A stretch of 6,650 bases of DNA from Thiomargarita sp. Lineage in GTDB: Bacteria > Pseudomonadota > Gammaproteobacteria > Beggiatoales > Beggiatoaceae. The position numbers and the translations under genes were made by a program. The DNA is taken from the NCBI GenBank assembly GCA_023144675.1, contig JAGLFE010000470.1:1-6650 (forward strand), written 5' to 3'. Each line of letters opens with the position of its first letter. The first letter of the stretch is position 1. This document shows positions 6,247-6,650 of this stretch, piece after piece. The notes below the pieces were generated by a model. It was not told the origin of the DNA. It did no database searches and was given only the letters and a program-made list of their open reading frames with translations.

Positions 6247-6356
6247 TTTATATAATGCTAATAAATAGTTGAAAATTGCACAAAAATATTTTAAATTTTT
6301 AATTTAGAATAAATTCAACATCTTGCGTTTTTAATTCTTAATTGGCATTATATAAA
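6247..6356. repeat. Inverted pair of TTRGCATTATATAAA upstream of the pilin gene
   Basis: The minus strand at 6261-6247 reads TTAGCATTATATAAA and the plus strand at 6342-6356 reads TTGGCATTATATAAA: 14 of 15 bases match, in opposite orientation, about 80 bp apart. One copy sits 18-32 bases upstream of the pilin ATG, where a -10 region could be. They may be duplicated promoter elements, paired regulator sites or ends of a small degenerate repeat. Confidence 0.4.
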
Positions 6357-6417
6357 CTATATTATGACTTACAAACTGATATTCAAGGAAAAAAATGGAA
6401 TCGATAAGCTTGATTAT

Positions 6418-6460
6418 AAAAATCACCTAAATTCAAAAAATAGAAATTTTAGTGATTTTT
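6418..6460. terminator. Hairpin with T/A runs, possibly a bidirectional terminator
   Basis: AAAAATCAC (6418-6426) pairs exactly with GTGATTTTT (6452-6460). After a bulged C, pairing continues (TAAA 6428-6431 with TTTA 6448-6451) around an A-rich loop. On both strands the stem ends in five T residues, so it could stop transcription from either side. No gene clearly ends here, so it may serve a gene outside the window or be a relic. Confidence 0.4.
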
Positions 6461-6572
6461 AAGACGGACGATGTGAATAAATTTCTTATTAGATTTTTAT
6501 AAAATGCCATATTCCAGTTCTACAACTGAATAAATTAGTCAGCATTATTATATCGTTCTTACGAAAATCACC

Positions 6573-6606
6573 CCAAATACACTAAATTAATTTTTTGCGT
6601 ATTTGG
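6573..6606. repeat. Perfect 8-bp inverted repeat CCAAATAC / GTATTTGG
   Basis: CCAAATAC (6573-6580) and GTATTTGG (6599-6606) are exact complements separated by 18 AT-rich bases. There is no T run directly after either arm, so a terminator is unlikely. The left arm follows AAAATCACC (6564-6572), which also occurs at 6419-6427 in the neighbouring hairpin, hinting at a shared repeated origin. Confidence 0.4.
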
Positions 6607-6650
6607 AGCAATGATGTAAAAAAAAAGGTAATTATCTACCAAGAAATACA

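Larger units (their letters stand above)
6230..6650. other. Intergenic region upstream of the pilin gene, no supported gene
   Basis: About 420 bases to the right edge carry no convincing coding sequence on either strand. A 32-codon frame at 6364-6462 (plus) begins MTYKLIFKE, reminiscent of RelE-type toxin N-termini, but has no ribosome binding site and soon loses any likeness. The region holds a near-perfect 15-base inverted pair (6247-6261 and 6342-6356), a terminator-like stem (6418-6460), a small CAGTT/AACTG hairpin (within about 6516-6529) and an 8-bp inverted repeat (6573-6606). The pilin promoter should lie within the first 100 bases, but no hexamer pair is convincing. Confidence 0.6.

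Noticed and set aside
6230..6360. Sigma-54 promoter for the pilin gene
   Set aside because: Pilin genes often use this sigma factor, but no TGGCA-N7-TGC type element is present on the minus strand upstream of 6229.
1..6650. CRISPR array, tRNA or rRNA genes
   Set aside because: No regularly spaced direct repeats and no tRNA or rRNA signatures were seen on either strand.

Overview
This AT-rich window has the look of a sulfur-oxidising gammaproteobacterium, most plausibly a member of the Beggiatoaceae/Thiotrichales. That placement is inferred from three things: a Rubisco-activase pair (cbbQ-cbbO), a type IV pilin, and the TIR-domain and receiver-kinase proteins that are common in those filamentous bacteria. 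No rRNA, tRNA or Rubisco gene is present to settle it.

Layout: (1) Positions 1-560, minus strand: the N-terminal 186 residues of a TIR-domain protein that runs off the left edge. (2) About 576-1276: a very AT-rich gap between divergent genes, with no convincing gene. It holds a cluster of TTGGT-type half-sites near the TIR gene and a 44-bp near-perfect palindrome nearer the kinase gene. (3) 1277-2380, plus: a soluble receiver-histidine kinase, whose stop codon lies inside an AT-only hairpin followed by a T run. (4) 2541-5571, plus: cbbQ (MoxR-type AAA+ ATPase) and cbbO (von Willebrand A domain protein), 4 bp apart if cbbO starts at its first ATG. They form a two-gene operon for Rubisco reactivation. 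(5) 5572-5797: a convergent intergenic region with a possible terminator, a duplicated short motif and a 130-bp segment bounded by 11-bp inverted repeats. (6) 5798-6229, minus: a type IV pilin that lacks the usual Gly before the prepilin cleavage site. (7) 6230-6650: no supported gene, but several hairpins.

Functionally, CbbQ and CbbO are expected to work together as a motor that removes inhibitory sugar phosphates from Rubisco. The other three genes (TIR protein, signalling kinase, pilin) have no evident functional link to carbon fixation or to each other. I found no clear sign of an undescribed multi-gene system. The most notable oddities are the pilin cleavage-site substitution, the unusual kinase H-box, the activase pair standing without Rubisco genes, and several unexplained palindromes and repeats.
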